A DNA stretch of 64,000 bases from Apus apus. Its lineage: Eukaryota; Chordata; Aves; Apodiformes; Apodidae. The translations under genes were made by a program, and so were the position numbers. Location: NCBI RefSeq assembly GCF_020740795.1, contig NC_067283.1, positions 45,435,659-45,499,658 on the forward strand. Reading direction: 5' to 3'. Numbering within the stretch: position 1 is the first letter of the stretch; the number at the start of each line of letters is the position of its first letter. This document shows, piece by piece, positions 11,941 to 24,872 of this stretch. The notes under the pieces were generated by a model, which saw only the letters and a list, made by a program, of their open reading frames with translations, made no database searches and had not been told where the DNA came from.

Positions 11941-14900
11941 CTGTGTCCCTTTTCTGCCTCCTAAGGATAGCTTTGTCCAAAGATAAAATCAGATGACTGT
12001 ATGACCTACTTTTAAGCAGGAAAAAATATTAGGAAATAAGGAAAATAGAAAATAGTTTGTCATGCTTGTGGATAGAGGCCAGATCTAAACAGTACAACAC
12101 AGCAGCAGCAGAGAGCCTTAGATAAGCACTAAGTGAGCCAGTCCCCATGCTAGAAGAAGTACCACCATGTCCTGGTGACTAGGAGCAGCCAGGCCTTCCC
12201 CAGCAAGGGCAGAGCCCCATGGCTGAGAAACACCTTCACCTGCCCTTGCTTCCCCTGGGAGGTGAAAACAAAGCAGCCCCAAGGACAGCAATTGCACTCT
12301 CTGTTGCCCACGACACTGAGCAGTGCTGTCCTTCAGCTTAGGGCACCCATCTGGTTTTCCCCTGTCAGTGCACCCGGGTCACACTGCATGGCTGTGTTGG
12401 GGAAGGAAGGGCTGAGTGTGTTTGCAGGCACTCACTCTTCATGTGTCACCTCTGAGGCCACATCTATAGTCCCAGCCCTGGGACATGTGAGAAACAGTTT
12501 CCAGGGCTTGTCTGAGCTGCTGGGGCCATCTGAATGGGCTGAGGAGGACAAGGGGCTCCATCACCACCTGTCATTGCTTCTTTTATCAGTTATTTCTGTT
12601 TCCCCATGGGGGTTTCCTGCTGAGGTGGAGGCAGCAGCACTCCCTGTCCCCATGCTCCAGCAGCAACACCAGCCCCTGCCCCACGCTCAAAGGCTTCTTG
12701 TGGGGACAGTCTCCAGTGAAGCTTTGCCTGCAGTACAAGGCACCTTCAATACACGTGTAAGAGACCACACCTTGCTGCACAGCAGCTCTGCAGGGGAGGC
12801 TGTAGCTATTGACAGCCTTTCTGTATCTCCAATAAACCATTTTTAGCTGTACTGGGCAGTATTTCCTCCCTTTCTTGGTGCTAAGAACAAGGCTCCCCCA
12901 GCCCTTGTGCTGCCTTATGTAGGGTCTCAACCCATCTGTTTCTTGGCCTGTGCCCCAGGACTTGGCCTTGGCACACCCAGTACAACATTCTGCTGTGGGG
13001 ACCATGTGAGGCTGCCACGAGACCAGTATCTTCCCCATCAGCCCTTAAGATGTCACAGGGACCCTCTGAAGTCTAAATATAACATTTCAAAACACATAGC
13101 CCAGGAGGGTTAGAAAAAATAGGCAGTACTTGGGGGTGCTGGGACTATAGCGTCTGGTCAGTTCAAAGAAGGATGATTAATCCAGATAATACTTGGAAAT
13201 GGTGGATCTGCACATACCGCATGCAGATCAGTTGTTCTGGTTTTGGGCTCCTGTATCTACCATGAGTTCAGTGATTCCTGCAGCACCTCTTGCCATCCTC
13301 CCACAGCTTTCCATCATCGTTCTGCTCTCTGGAAGAGGTGCTTCTGTAAAGCCCATCCCTCTTTCAGGCAGGAGCAGGCAGCAGTTACGTGGGTTTGCCT
13401 GCAGAGAGTGAAAGTTTCTCACCGTTTGTCCCAACTTCCTCTCCTTGCACCACAAACGGGCCAGTGCCCTGCTATGACCGCCTGCACCCCTGTCCCAGCT
13501 GCCTCTAAGCTCTTCACTGCAGGGAATCAAGGACAACCCAAGGCTACCGCCATGGCCATCCCTGACATGGCACAGCTCCCTGCCTTTGCATAGTTTGGGG
13601 GTGTTAGGCCTGAGGGCAGGTCTGGCTTGGTTCCCACCTGGGTGAAATCTGCTGTCCTGGCTCTCAGAAGTCTGAGGTGGGGACCAGGGGTCAAAATGAA
13701 GGGTCTCAGGGTGACGATGCTCACGGCAGAGACAACCTGAACTGCTCCTTCAGACAAAAGGGGCTGCAGAGGAGACTGCAAGCCAAAACTGGGAACATCT
13801 GGGAAAATACGGCCCTAAAAAGAAGGGAGGAAAAGTGTGGATGATCTCAGACCTCTACCAGGACTTCCAACAACTGCTCAGTGACCATCCTGCTTAGAGG
13901 CGTTTGGGTAAGGCACAGGCAGCACCTCACGGGAGGCTTGAGGGGCCCATGGGGCAGGGGAGGCAACGCCCCCACCTTCGAGGAAACCTGCTTTCCCAGG
14001 AGACAGCACCGGCTGAAGGCTGGGGACACTCTAGGGGGCACAAGAAGGATTTTGGTGGGATAAATCCAGCTAAAACCTTGGGGCAGGGAGACAGAGGAGC
14101 CACAGGAGGGCTTGGCCACAAGGAGCCAGGCTGCTGGAGGACAGAGGCCCCCGCAGATGAAGGAGGGAGAAATGCCAGCAGACCCTTCTAGAACCAAGTC
14201 CCCGCGGTGTGATGGTGGCCAGCAGTCAGGGACCCTGCCAGGGACAAAGCTACAGCTGGAGGGGCCACAGGAAGGCAGCTTCCCCATGAATTTAGGGATA
14301 GTCAGTGGCCTGGGAAGCCACCAGCAGCTGCTGGACCACAGGCAGCCCTGGCAGGACAGACCCCATGAGGGAAAACCCCCCTGGAGGGGCTGGGGCTGGT
14401 CACTCTATTTTACCCCGGCAAAGTGTTGGGGCAGCCTGATTCAGAGTGGGACGTGCATGACCCAGAGTTGGCCCCATCACCCCAAACTGCTGAAAGTTCA
14501 TCGCTGTGTCACCACGCTCAACAGTTTCGCTTGCCAACCAAGCTTGAGAGTTTCCCACAGCATTTTGTGGAGTGAAGAAGCTGTTAACTTCTCTGAGAAG
14601 GCCCCAAAATTCAAGTTCCTGGGTTCAGTGGGAGACTGTGCATGGAAGAGGAGCTTGGGGCCACTGGGCAGGACTAAAGGTCAGCAGCAGCTCAGGTTTG
14701 CACACTCACTTGTTTCTTTGCTTGCGTGACTCAAGATGTTCTTTTGGGGCTGGGAGAACCCCCTGGGAGGGAGCACCCTCACCCCCAGCTCTGGGAGAGG
14801 GTAGCACGGCTCAGCTGCTGTGGGGAAGCATCTGCCGCTGATGTGCTCTCTCCTACCACACCCTCAGAAACCTGCTCTCCCTCCCCAGAAGTGCACCCCA

Positions 14901-16541
14901 CCCCTTCCCTTCGGAGCAAAACTCATCTGCGGTGCCTGCAGGGTCCCTCGGCTGCAACTTCCATGCCCCAAGACTTAAGACATGCATAGTGAACTCTGTT
15001 AGCAAAGTTTTCCTCCAGCCTTTTCCGGGGAGGAGGGAATTGTGTTGTTGGAAACAGGTTATGCATAGGATCGACACCTGGGAAGGCCATGTGGGCAAAA
15101 AACAACCAGTCCATCCCCTTGGTGTATGTGGAAATGTCTTTATTTAACAGAATTTCAGCTTCTCTTCGCACTGAGCTCTAGATGAGTTGCAAAATAAAGC
15201 CCAAATACCTTTCTTATACACCCAAACCTTGCAGAAAGCTTGTGTTTGTCAACAACACTTTAATGATTAATGCATAATGAAAACACTTTCTTCCTGCAAG
15301 ACAAAATTAGCGAGAGACAAAAGAGATTAAATGTGACCGATTATTTGAAACAAAGCCTCCTGAGCACTGAAACTTGCTGTTGAAGACTGGGAGGTGCAGC
15401 CTGTGGTCAGGCAGGACAGGTGATGCCCTGTCCTGGAGAGGGGACGAGTGAGGGGGAAGGGCCACGCAGTGTCCTGCAGCCTGGGGCACCATGATGGCAC
15501 CAGTGGTGGCACACCCAAAGCCCTGCAGAAGTTGTGGGGTGCATTACAGAAGACCGCTCTCGGGAACTGCTGCCTCCACCAACCTAAAGTTTCAATCCAG
15601 ATTTCATTCACGTTAGGTTTGACTCTTAATGACTCTGTCTTACTGTCCCCGGGCTAAACATATTTTCTCACCGTTGGCAAAGATACCAGCACATCACTGG
15701 GGGTACGTTGAACCAGGGACTTGGTTTTTTGTGTCCTGGTTTCCTGCAGCTTTGCACAGTGCAGCAAATATCCCCAGGACAGGCCACTCGGTGCCTCCAA
15801 CACCCTTGAGTTTTTATTGTGAGGTGTGACTTGTTTGCAGTATCAAAATAGGAGCCACAGCAAATAAAAATTGTACCAAATTTCACCTTACATCCCACAG
15901 CTAAAGTACAGAAGATAGATCTAATTTGGCAAGGACCACTTTATGAACATGAATGATTTGCTCTCCTTTGCAAGAGGTTTGAAAACCACCTGTGCAGCAA
16001 AACAGAGCAGCATTTGCCTGCTGCAATGAGCCAGTGCAGGAGCTAAAGGCTGTTCTCCTTTACAGGGGAGGGGATCTGGTGTAGAAACAGGCAGGGCTTC
16101 TGAGTCTGGTCACCTCCGTAGAAGACCCCAGCTGGGCAGCAGATGAAGGCTGAAGCCCCTCCTGCTGCTTCCTATGGACGGGGGCACTTATCCTGCTTCA
16201 TCAGCTTCTGTTGCTGCTATAGCTGGGTTTACCACCTCCCTGCAAGGCTGGTTATTTCAGGCTGTGGTCTGAGCTGCAGATGGGCTGGTTATTTGCAGCT
16301 GCCGCAAAGATCTCTTTTGTCCTCTATCAGTTCTGCTTACAAGTACAGCTCCACTTCGCTGCCCTGTGCCAAAGCTTTCCCTTGCTTTCAGCCAGCAAGA
16401 CCCTGCTGGGTCCTGCACAGCGAGGACAGGCTGTATGAGCAATCCCCAGCCCTCCCCGCTCCTCTGAGACAGCCTTTGGGGTGTACAGACAGTTCCCAAA
16501 GAGTCTGGTGCTCCTTCGGAAGGGAGAGAGGGGACAATAAC
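11941..16541. other. Intergenic region between FYCO1 and CCR9
   Basis: The FYCO1-CCR9 spacer. It becomes GC-rich from about 12150 to 15000, which creates many long overlapping open frames on both strands. None has splice logic or a family match I can support. The stretch just below 16541 is the likely CCR9 3' UTR (minus strand). Confidence 0.5.
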
Positions 16542-18219
16542 TTACAAGAGGACCTGGCAAGGGGGAGGCGTAGAGGAGGAGGTCAAATGGGTCCTGAGGG
16601 TCAGTGAGCTCCTCACTCGCCGCCTGCCCAGCATGGCAAAGGACCAGTTTGAGCTGTGCTCCTGGGTGTCAGCAGCAGAGGAGAACTGCTCTTGGCTCCC
16701 ATTCGAGCAGCAGCCGCCGCTTCGCATCAACCTGCCCAGCGCCGTCCGGAACCGCTCCCCGGCAAAGACGTAGAGGAAGGGGTTGAGGCAGCTGTGGAGG
16801 AAGGCGATGCTCTGGGTGACCTGCAGCCCTATGTCCAGCCGGTCGGCAGCCTGGCAGCTGTGCACCACCCCGGTGTAGGTGTGGATGGCTTTGACCAGCA
16901 AAATAACATTGTACGGGAACTGAGTGAGGAGGAAAGCAGTGATGATCATGGTGATGATCTTGAGTGACTTCTGCTTTTGGGATCTTTTGGCTTGCAGGAG
17001 GGTGTTGATGATAAGGGCGTAACAAATAACCATGACTAGGAGTGGGAGGAAGAATCCAATTGAGACTTTCAAGGCCAGGACAGTAACTCTGAAGATCATG
17101 CTGACGTTTGATGGGTATGTAATTTTGCAAACCGATGTGTCACCCACCTGCAGGCTTTGGCTGTACATGACTTCTGGGAGGCACAGGCTCACGGACATCA
17201 GCCAGACAGCCCAGCACATGAGCTTGCTGCGCAGGAGCCGCCTGCGCTTGGAGGTTTTAGCTTTCATCGCCTGGACAATAGTGATGTATCTGTCAAAGCT
17301 GATGCAGGTGAGAAACAAGCTGCAGCTGTAGAAGTTGATCTTATACATGCTGTTGACAATCTTGCACATGAAGTTCTTGAAGATCCAGCCATCAAAGGCA
17401 GCCTTGGCCCAGAAGGGGAGGGTGAAGAGGAGAAGCAGGTCTGCAATGGCCAGGTGCAGCAGGTACCGATCCATCATGCTCCTCCTGAAGCGGTATTTGC
17501 AACAGACAAGCACGACCAAGGCGTTTCCCATCGTGCCCACGGAGAAGAGGAGCCAGAAAAGCACCGGCAGAAAGGCTTGAGCGAACTGCCTGACCTGCCT
17601 CCTGTCACACATGAAGTCTGTGTCATTCCCTGAGTTTCCATACAGAGTCAGCACTGTGCTATCATTCCTGTAGTAATCCAGGCTGGTCTTGCCAGGGTGG
17701 GTGACCTGTAATGGGACATCAGGTAAATTTGTCTTGAGAGGTGGCTCAGTAAAGCATAAATTGGCCCCTCTCCACCAAATGCTGTTGGAGATCCCCAATA
17801 TATTCCATCTTAGCTGGGTGAAGCACAGCAGACTCCAGACTGCTTGAAACATGTCCACACCCAGAAGTAGTGTGTGGCACAGCCAAGACTTATAAAAATG
17901 ACCTATCGAGTACCAAAGTCTTTACAAAAGAGCAGTTCAGAGCCTCAAGCCAACTTCAGTTACTAAAATGGCAGGTGGTGAGAGCATTGTCCCTGCCAGA
18001 GCATTCAGAATACTGGTGGTTTGGCAGCTTCAAATACATAACAAACTGCAAAAAGCCTCAACTTGGAATGAGGTGGGGGAGACAGCTTTGTATTACCATA
18101 ACAGTGGGATGGCACCGGTGGCTTGAGAGAGGCAGAAAGCTGATGGAGGCAAAGAGGGAAAGAAAAACAGAGATTACAGAGCAGGGTAGCTGTATACTTA
18201 CTATGCTTGCAACTGCCAT
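16542..18219 (-). CDS. CCR9: CCR9, C-C chemokine receptor type 9
   Basis: A seven-TM Gi-coupled receptor for CCL25 that directs T cells to thymus and gut. The main exon is 17705-16542, antisense to its neighbours as in mammals. I predict an 18-base first coding exon at 18219-18202 (MAVASI) with donor GTAAGTATA. It joins to a CAG acceptor at 17706-17708 in phase 0, giving 393 residues. In this model the N-terminal Cys is residue 39, close to human CCR9. Other landmarks: TM3 Cys 120, DRYITIV at 144-150, ECL2 Cys 199, ECL3 Cys 290 and NPFLY at 314-318. VGERF/AGERF and SMYKINFYSC are CCR9-like. The frame stays open upstream of the acceptor to a GTG at 17858, but that part resembles no chemokine receptor N-terminus and is probably intronic. 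The cytoplasmic tail (about 67 residues after the RF of helix 8) is some 20 longer than in human. The stop overlaps a donor-like GTAAGT (see findings). Confidence 0.93.
17706..18201 (-). other. Predicted CCR9 intron 1
   Basis: A 496-base minus-strand intron bounded by GTAAGTATA (starting 18201) and a CAG acceptor (17708-17706). It is inferred from splice signals, frame and N-terminal length agreement only. Confidence 0.6.
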
Positions 18220-20200
18220 CTTCAGCCAGATCTTTCTTCAGCCTTGAAGGAGGCTCTGCAACCTGGAAAGATGGGGAGGGGAAACAACTGATTTGAAACT
18301 ATCTGAAGTAGAGCTGTGACTCTTTCTTCTTCTTTTAATAAATATCGCAACCCCTTAAACTGAGTGTGGCCAGGAGATGAACAAACCACACAGAAACTGA
18401 TGTTTCTCATTTGAATTATTTAGCTTGTTTCCATTCTACAAATTTACATTTAACCTTTACATTAACATTAGGTCTTCAGCTTCTCCATGGCACTCTGCTG
18501 ATTAAGTCCTCTAGTGTTCCAGAGTTACGGCAATCTCATTTTTAATAAGATGTAGAGTCCCCAGTCTGCACATTAAAAAAGAAAGTAATCTGAAAGCACC
18601 ATGTACTTCCAAAAGATTTGTGAGAATGAATGAAATGTGTCTCGTATGTTGTCTGGCAACAAACAAAGAAGAGTACCTGCCTTTAGTAGTAGTTTGCAAG
18701 GTTAAATTATCTGCATCTTCCGCAGCATCTGATAATCTCTGCCTGCAACATCTCTTTCTTATCTTTGAGTTTAAGTACAATGCTCATTGCTATTGGCCCA
18801 CAAAGCAGGTTATTACGCCCCAGAAAACAAGAAAATACTGTTTTTTCCTGCCACCGCTGGTTTTTCAAGTCAGTCTAACATCAGAAAAGGTCGCTTAGCC
18901 TGGTGCACTCAACGTGAGTCACGCACTCCTGAGTATTCAGCATGTTCTGCACCAGCCCGCCTGTGCCAGTGCCTGGGGACAAAGCCTGGGGACAAAGCCT
19001 GAGGACAACACGAGGTGGGTCCTATTGCTTCTACCAGGGACTTTCAGCGAGCACAGACCTTTCCTCCAGACATTGGTGCCTTGAAAAGCAGGTCATGCAA
19101 CAGTGAGGTCGCCTCGCAGAACCAAACCTCTCACCACAGCTGGCTAACGCACCTTCCCCAGGATGATTTGGGGCACAAAGTGATGCAGCGTGCACTCCCC
19201 TCCCCAGCCTGTGTTAGTGTTACAGAGTTTGTCACCAAAGCCCAGGGCTGTAAGCGGCTACTTCTAGTGATGGCCAGTGTGTTTGCAGCCACGGCTCTGT
19301 GTTTGTGGCATCCCCTGGCCCAAACTGCCTTTACCCTCCTTCGCCTGCCCTCTGCAGCAAAGAGAAAGCCTGCAGCAGGTGTCTGCAGGGATTTGGAATC
19401 TGGTAAAAGAAATAAAATGCATGTGGTTGTTTTCACCAATTCAGAAATGCCTGTGTTCCAAAAGCACATCTTAGGGCCTAATCCTTCCTTTTTTTATCTT
19501 TATGAAAGAACTTTAATGCATATGAATTATTTAAGGATAAGATTAGCAGCGTGAGATCTTTGCCAAAAAAAAAAAAAAAAAGGACACCAGCCTAGTCACA
19601 CAGTATTTGCTTAAAAATAGATTCAACAAATAAAAACAGTCATAAATATGTGCTCTTAATTTTGAATTTTTCCATCAAGATTCAGAACTACATGCAGAAT
19701 TATGCTGGTCCCTGGAGTTTCAAGTACTGTTATAAATTAGTACCTGGCTTTTAATCATTCACTTCAAATTCTTGTTACCTGGCTTTTAACCTCTGATGTA
19801 CAAAACTCAAAATATTTTTAATTTTACTTCTTTTCAAAGCAAACAATCAAGGAAAGTAAATGACCAAAGCCTGTTAATGCTACAGCGTGGCATAGAATTT
19901 ACATCAGTAAGGATATGCAGGCAGACAGAGAGAAACCATCTGTACAATACCTAAAAATCAACTATACCACAAGTCAATGATAAGAGGTAGGAATTAAGAG
20001 CAGTGATAGCCGTGCACATGCGAATGATGGACAAGTCTGCTGAAACAGAAGGAATAATAACAGTAAAGTGGGCTCAACAGAATGAGTTTTCAGATGTTCT
20101 AGTGAGCACCTAGATATTTTTCTGCAGTGAACTTCAGAGCACTCTACAAGTTGACGAGCAACAAACTGTTCCTTGAGACTAGGAGGGGACCTTTTTTTAA
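18220..20200. other. Upstream of CCR9, no gene seen
   Basis: Holds the presumed CCR9 5' UTR and promoter (minus strand) just above 18219. A simple poly(A) run lies at about 19564-19582. No TATA box or coding exon can be supported. Confidence 0.4.
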
Positions 20201-20432
<232 letters not shown>

Positions 20433-21424
20433 CAATTTGTAATTCAGTTTCCTTTCCACAGGGGCTGCATGTGGGGAAGAGAGTGAGATGGATGCAGAGG
20501 AGGGGACTCACCAGGAGGGTCACTGCAGGGGGCTCAGCCCAGCCGTCTTTCCCAGCAGCCGCACGCAGTGTTTGCTCTTTGCACCCACAATTAATCTTTG
20601 GGCTTTTGGTAGGCTGAGGTGGGTGTGTGCTCCCTGGACCCCAGCCTAATTAGACATGTAACAGGCTGTTTTCTCTGTGGTTTGCATGGTTTAGGTGGCT
20701 CAAACACAGGTGGCAATCTTCTCCTTTTATTTTTCTCTGTGTTGTTGTGTTTTTTTTTCCCCTGGTGAGCTGTTTCAATAGCAAAGGGAAGACCTCTCAT
20801 CCCATCACTTTTCTGCTGACGTGCACTATCTAGCACAGGGCAAATCAGAGGCTGCTCCCAGGATGACCATGTCCACCTGGAAAAAACCTCCATGGGGAAA
20901 AACAAAAATCCCCAAATGAGAAATGGGCCCCTGTGGCAACCCACCAGTGTTCCTGGGGAGGCTGGGACAGGAGTGAGGAGCCAGGTCTAGTCCTGCCCAC
21001 TCCAAGCTGGCCCACAAGCACAGCTGCCCACCAAGGCTGCAAGCAAGCAGGGGCTGGGTTAGCAGGGTCTGTGTGATGCCCTGCAATGCCAGGAGCTTTC
21101 CAAGGAGCAGCAGAATGGAGCACAATGAGAGTACACCACCTTCAAGAGGAAAGGCCATGGAAATTGGGGAGACCCAGGGCAGGACTGCAGTCAGTCACAT
21201 AAATACCCTGCTAGGGGCATGTCTTATGGGACAACCATCCAGAGGAATGTGGCAGATTTTGAAAGATTCAAAGATTTTTAAGAGGAAGGCAGTGAGAAGC
21301 GGTTCATAAACATCTGACCTTGCATAGCTCATGTCTTCTCCCTGGCAAGCTGGCATGCAAATGACAGTGATTAAATTCCCCTCTCTGCAGGAAGTCTGAG
21401 CACCATGGGGTTTTGCTGGATGGT
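20433..21424. other. Unique sequence before the inverted-repeat complex
   Basis: Single-copy within this window and without a recognisable gene. Its right end (about 21400-21430) is the left flank of arm A, where the homology shared by arms A, B and C starts. Confidence 0.5.
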
Positions 21425-22249
21425 GTTGAGCTGCAACCGATGCTCATTTGACTGGTGCTTTCAGGAAATGTCCCAGTTGCTGCTCAGGCTCAATTCCAGT
21501 GACGGAGAAAACAACAGTTAGGGCCCAGTTTTGCATTGGGCTCAGCTGTCACTTGGCACTGTGCTTCAGCACCAGCAGCCTGGCATCCCTTTCCAAGGGG
21601 AAGAAGCCCAGGGCACTCCACGCTCACCTGTGGAATCTCGGCTAAGGTGTCTACCTATCTGTAATATTTAGCTGTCATCCTGAAACAGGCGTAGGTCTGT
21701 ATGCGATGATACCTCAGCACAGCGTGTGGCATCTCTTGGCTTCTGGACGCCAGGTAAGAAGACAGAGGTAGGGGAGCAGCTCTCAGCTACAGCCCAGGGC
21801 ACCTCCTAAGGAGAGTGTAAGTGTGAAAGCCCAGGCGTAGCCTCTGGGCTCAGTTCCTGTGATCCCAGCGTGCATCATGAGAGGACTTGTGATTGCCCTC
21901 CAGCTCAGAGCTTTACAAAATTAAGCTTCCCTCTTTTCCTTACAAACCTATTGTGTTCCTGCTCACCGACACAACTCCCAAGTGTAGCAATTCTGGGGTG
22001 TTTTGATGTTTAAAGCAAGAGACAAAATGAAAACTACCAGCATTCCTGATGTGTCTTCTGTTTAACTTCAGGGTGTTTAATTTTAAGCACAACTGGGGGA
22101 TGATTTTGGAAGCTTCTCATGTGGTGCGTGTACCAGTGGTTGAGATGTACTCAGCTTGATGTGCTGATCAGCTGCTGGGAAGATTTGGCAGCAAGAGAAC
22201 AAAACCTGGGGTGACAACCCTCGGCTGAGGCTGACCGAGGAGTTTGCTT

Positions 22250-22695
22250 GAGAGATGGAAGGAGGACGTGGAAGTCCTCCAATGCCTCCACAGGGCAACA
22301 AAGCTGGTGCAAGGGCTGGAAGGAATGTCCAGTGAGGAACGGCTGAGGACTTTGGCTTAGTCTAGTTTGGAGAGAAGGAGGGCCCACCTCCTTGCTCTCT
22401 CCCGAGGAGGGGAAGTGGAGAGGGAGCAGCCGATCTCTTCTTCCTGGCACCCAGGGATAGGACATCTGGGATTGGTCAGGGAAGCTTCAGTTTAGACTGG
22501 ACATCAGGAAGCATTTCATTACTACGATGGAAATTAAACATTGGAACAGGCTTCCTGGGAGAGCTGGTTGGTGCCCCAAGCCTGTCAGTGTTTAAGAGGC
22601 ATTTGGATAATGCCCCTGACGACATGCTTTAACTTTTGGTCAGCCCAGAAGTCATCAGGCAGTGGGACTAGGTGGTCATTGTAGATCCCTTTCAG
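22250..22695 (+). mobile_element. CR1 3' fragment in arm A
   Basis: Matches the CR1 C-terminal coding and 3' UTR pattern (gaggaacggctgagg, then the tggaacaggcttcctggga wording and a ggactaggtggtcattgtag end), with frame damage. Copies lie at the equivalent places in arms B and C. Confidence 0.8.
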
Positions 22696-22971
22696 TTATT
22701 TGCTTCCAAACCTATTTGCTTCCCTTCTCCCCTTGCTGTTTCCCTTCCCCTCTCCTTCCCTCCCAATGAGTTGCCTGAAATGCCAGGGCTTTTTCAGCTC
22801 CCAAACCTCTAGGAAGGACACCCACCACACAGGTTACAAGTGCTGTCAGGATTTATTGTCTTTTGCTCAACCTCTTTCAGAGCAGATGCTCAGATGCTCA
22901 GAGCATTAAGATGGTGCACATAGACAGCCAGGAGCAGGCTGATGCAACCCTCACTTGAGCTGGAAAGAACA

Positions 22972-23325
22972 TCACTTGAAACCTGGCAGAGGAAAGCAAG
23001 AGCCACAAAATCGTAAACGCCAGAAGTTGCCTGGAGAAATGGGTGCCCAAGTGTCATGGTTAAGACAAGAGAAACCTTTGCCAGACACAGGACAGCAGAG
23101 AACTGACTGATGCACAAAGCAGGCGCTCTCCAGAACACACTGAAACGTGTCGGGCGGGAGGGTTTTCTTTCCTTTGTTGTGACTGGGTTTTTTCATGTGT
23201 ATTTCTCTTGGCATCCAAAACGGAACCCAAGACATTCCCACAGCTCGTTGAGAATTCCTCTCATGTGCTTCTGAATTCTTCTTTTGCTTCAGCCCTTGTG
23301 AAAAGAGGCCCATCACCAATGTCAC
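22972..23325 (-). other. Cys-rich open frame in arm A, function unknown
   Basis: A 117-codon open frame. Its first third is tandem-repeat sequence. The last ~70 codons are unique to this spot in each arm and hold seven cysteines in the spacing C-5-C-7-CC-8-C-18-C-2-C. An AATAAA on the same strand lies about 115 bases beyond the stop. No family is recognised and no splice model is proven. It could be chance coding kept open because the three copies are young. Confidence 0.2.
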
Positions 23326-24262
23326 CTACCTCTTAGCATGACAAACTCCAAGAATATTGTAGCACCTGAGAAGTCCCTGTACCCTAAAGACTGAGAAATG
23401 GAAGCATTTCACGAGGGCCCATCACTCACACAAGAGGAGGAGGAGGAGTGTGGTATTTTCCAGAGTATTCCACTTCTCGATGCCCATCATCCTTCTTGGC
23501 CTCCCAACATTGCTCCTCTGGGATTCCTGGCCATGGCAAGGACAGTCTGAGAGAGTCAGGGTATCCAAAACAGAACCCAAGACATTCTCACAGCTCGTTG
23601 AGAATTCCTCTCATGTGCTTCTGAATTCTTCTCTTGCTTCAGCCCTTGTGAAAAGAGGCCCATCACCAATGTCACCTACCTCTTAGCATGACAAACTCCA
23701 AGAATATTGTAGCAGCTGAGAAGTCCCTGTACCCTAAAGACTGAGAAATGGAAGCATTTCACGAGGGCCCATCACTCCCACAAGAGGAGGAGGAGGAGCG
23801 TGGTATTTTCCAGAGTATTCCACTTCTCGATGCCCATCATCCTTCTTGACCTCCCAACATTGCTCCTCTGGGCTTCTTGGCCAGCAATGGCAAGGACAGC
23901 CTGAGAGAGCCAGGGTATCCAAAACAGAACCCAAGACATTCCCACAGCTCGTTGAGAATTCCTCTCATGTGCTTCTGAATTCTTCTCTTGCTTCAGCCCT
24001 TGTGAAAAGAGGCCCATCACCAATGTCACCTACCTCTTAGCATGACAAACTCCAAGAATATTGTAGCAGCTGAGAAGTCCCTGTACCCTAAAGACTGAGA
24101 AATGGAAGCATTTCACGAGGGCCCATCACTCACACAAGAGGAGGAGGAGGAGCGTGGTATTTTCCAGAGTATTCCACTTCTCGATGCCCATCATCCTTCT
24201 TGGCCTCCCAAGATTGCTCCTCTGGGATTCCTGGCCATGGCAAGGACAGCCTGAGAGAGCCA
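23213..24262. repeat. ~352 bp tandem array in arm A (about 3 units)
   Basis: Unit starts (tggtattttccagag) at 23451, 23801 and 24155, plus a partial unit before the first. The spacing is 350-354 bases. Each unit carries a GAGGAGGAGGAG run and the word cagctcgttgagaattcc. The last unit runs directly into the GC-rich block. Confidence 0.93.
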
Positions 24263-24872
24263 GGGCACGAGTGGTGCCTCCGAGGTGGCAGAGCAGCAGG
24301 AGAGAACCGAGCCAGAAGGGCCCAGAGAAGCCCTGACAGGGGGAGCTGCTCAGTGCTACAGAGGACAAGAAGCAGCCCCCGGGGGCCACCCTTGGGGCCC
24401 ACCCTGGGGGTCTGAGAAAGCTTCCTCCCCCCGGATGCGGGGCACGAGGGCCACTTTGGTGGAGCAGGAGCAGCAGGCACCTGGCCTGGCCAAAAGGGCC
24501 CCAAGGAGCCCTGGCAAGGGGCCGTGCTCAGTGCTGCAGAGGAAGGCAAAAAACCCCCGGGGACACTTACCAGCCCCGCCTGGGGGAAAAAAAGCCTTCC
24601 TCCCCCCAGCTGCAGGGCACCAGGGGCCACCTTCGTGGTGCACGAGCAGCAGGCAGTGACCCAGCCAGGAGGGACCCGAGGAGCCGTGACAAGGGGCCGT
24701 GCTCAGTGCTGCAGAGGAAGGCAAAAAACCCCCGGGGACCTGGGCCAATCTGCTCCGGGGGAAAATTCCTTCCTGACCCCAGCAGAGCTGGCGATCGGCT
24801 GCTCCCTGAGCACGTGAGCACGACCTGCATCCTCAGCCCAAGGGCTGGTCATGCCTCCTGGGAGATGCCCAA
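24262..24872. repeat. GC-rich block, copy A1
   Basis: About 611 bases, nearly identical to 27360-27971 in the same arm. Internally it is three diverged units of about 175 bases, marked by cagtgct(a/g)cagagga at 24351, 24529 and 24703. It produces long overlapping open frames on both strands that I do not regard as genes. Confidence 0.9.

Noticed and set aside
12175-14989. Many overlapping open frames of 60-223 codons, including a Cys-rich minus-strand frame at 12586-13038
   Set aside because: GC-rich DNA with few stops on both strands. No family resemblance, splice logic or poly(A) context, and no gene is known between FYCO1 and CCR9 in other vertebrates.
17706-17858. CCR9 translation start at the head of the long open frame (GTG at 17858)
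   Set aside because: Not an ATG. The extra ~51 residues are unlike any chemokine receptor N-terminus, and a clean acceptor at 17706 with an in-phase upstream exon explains the gene better.
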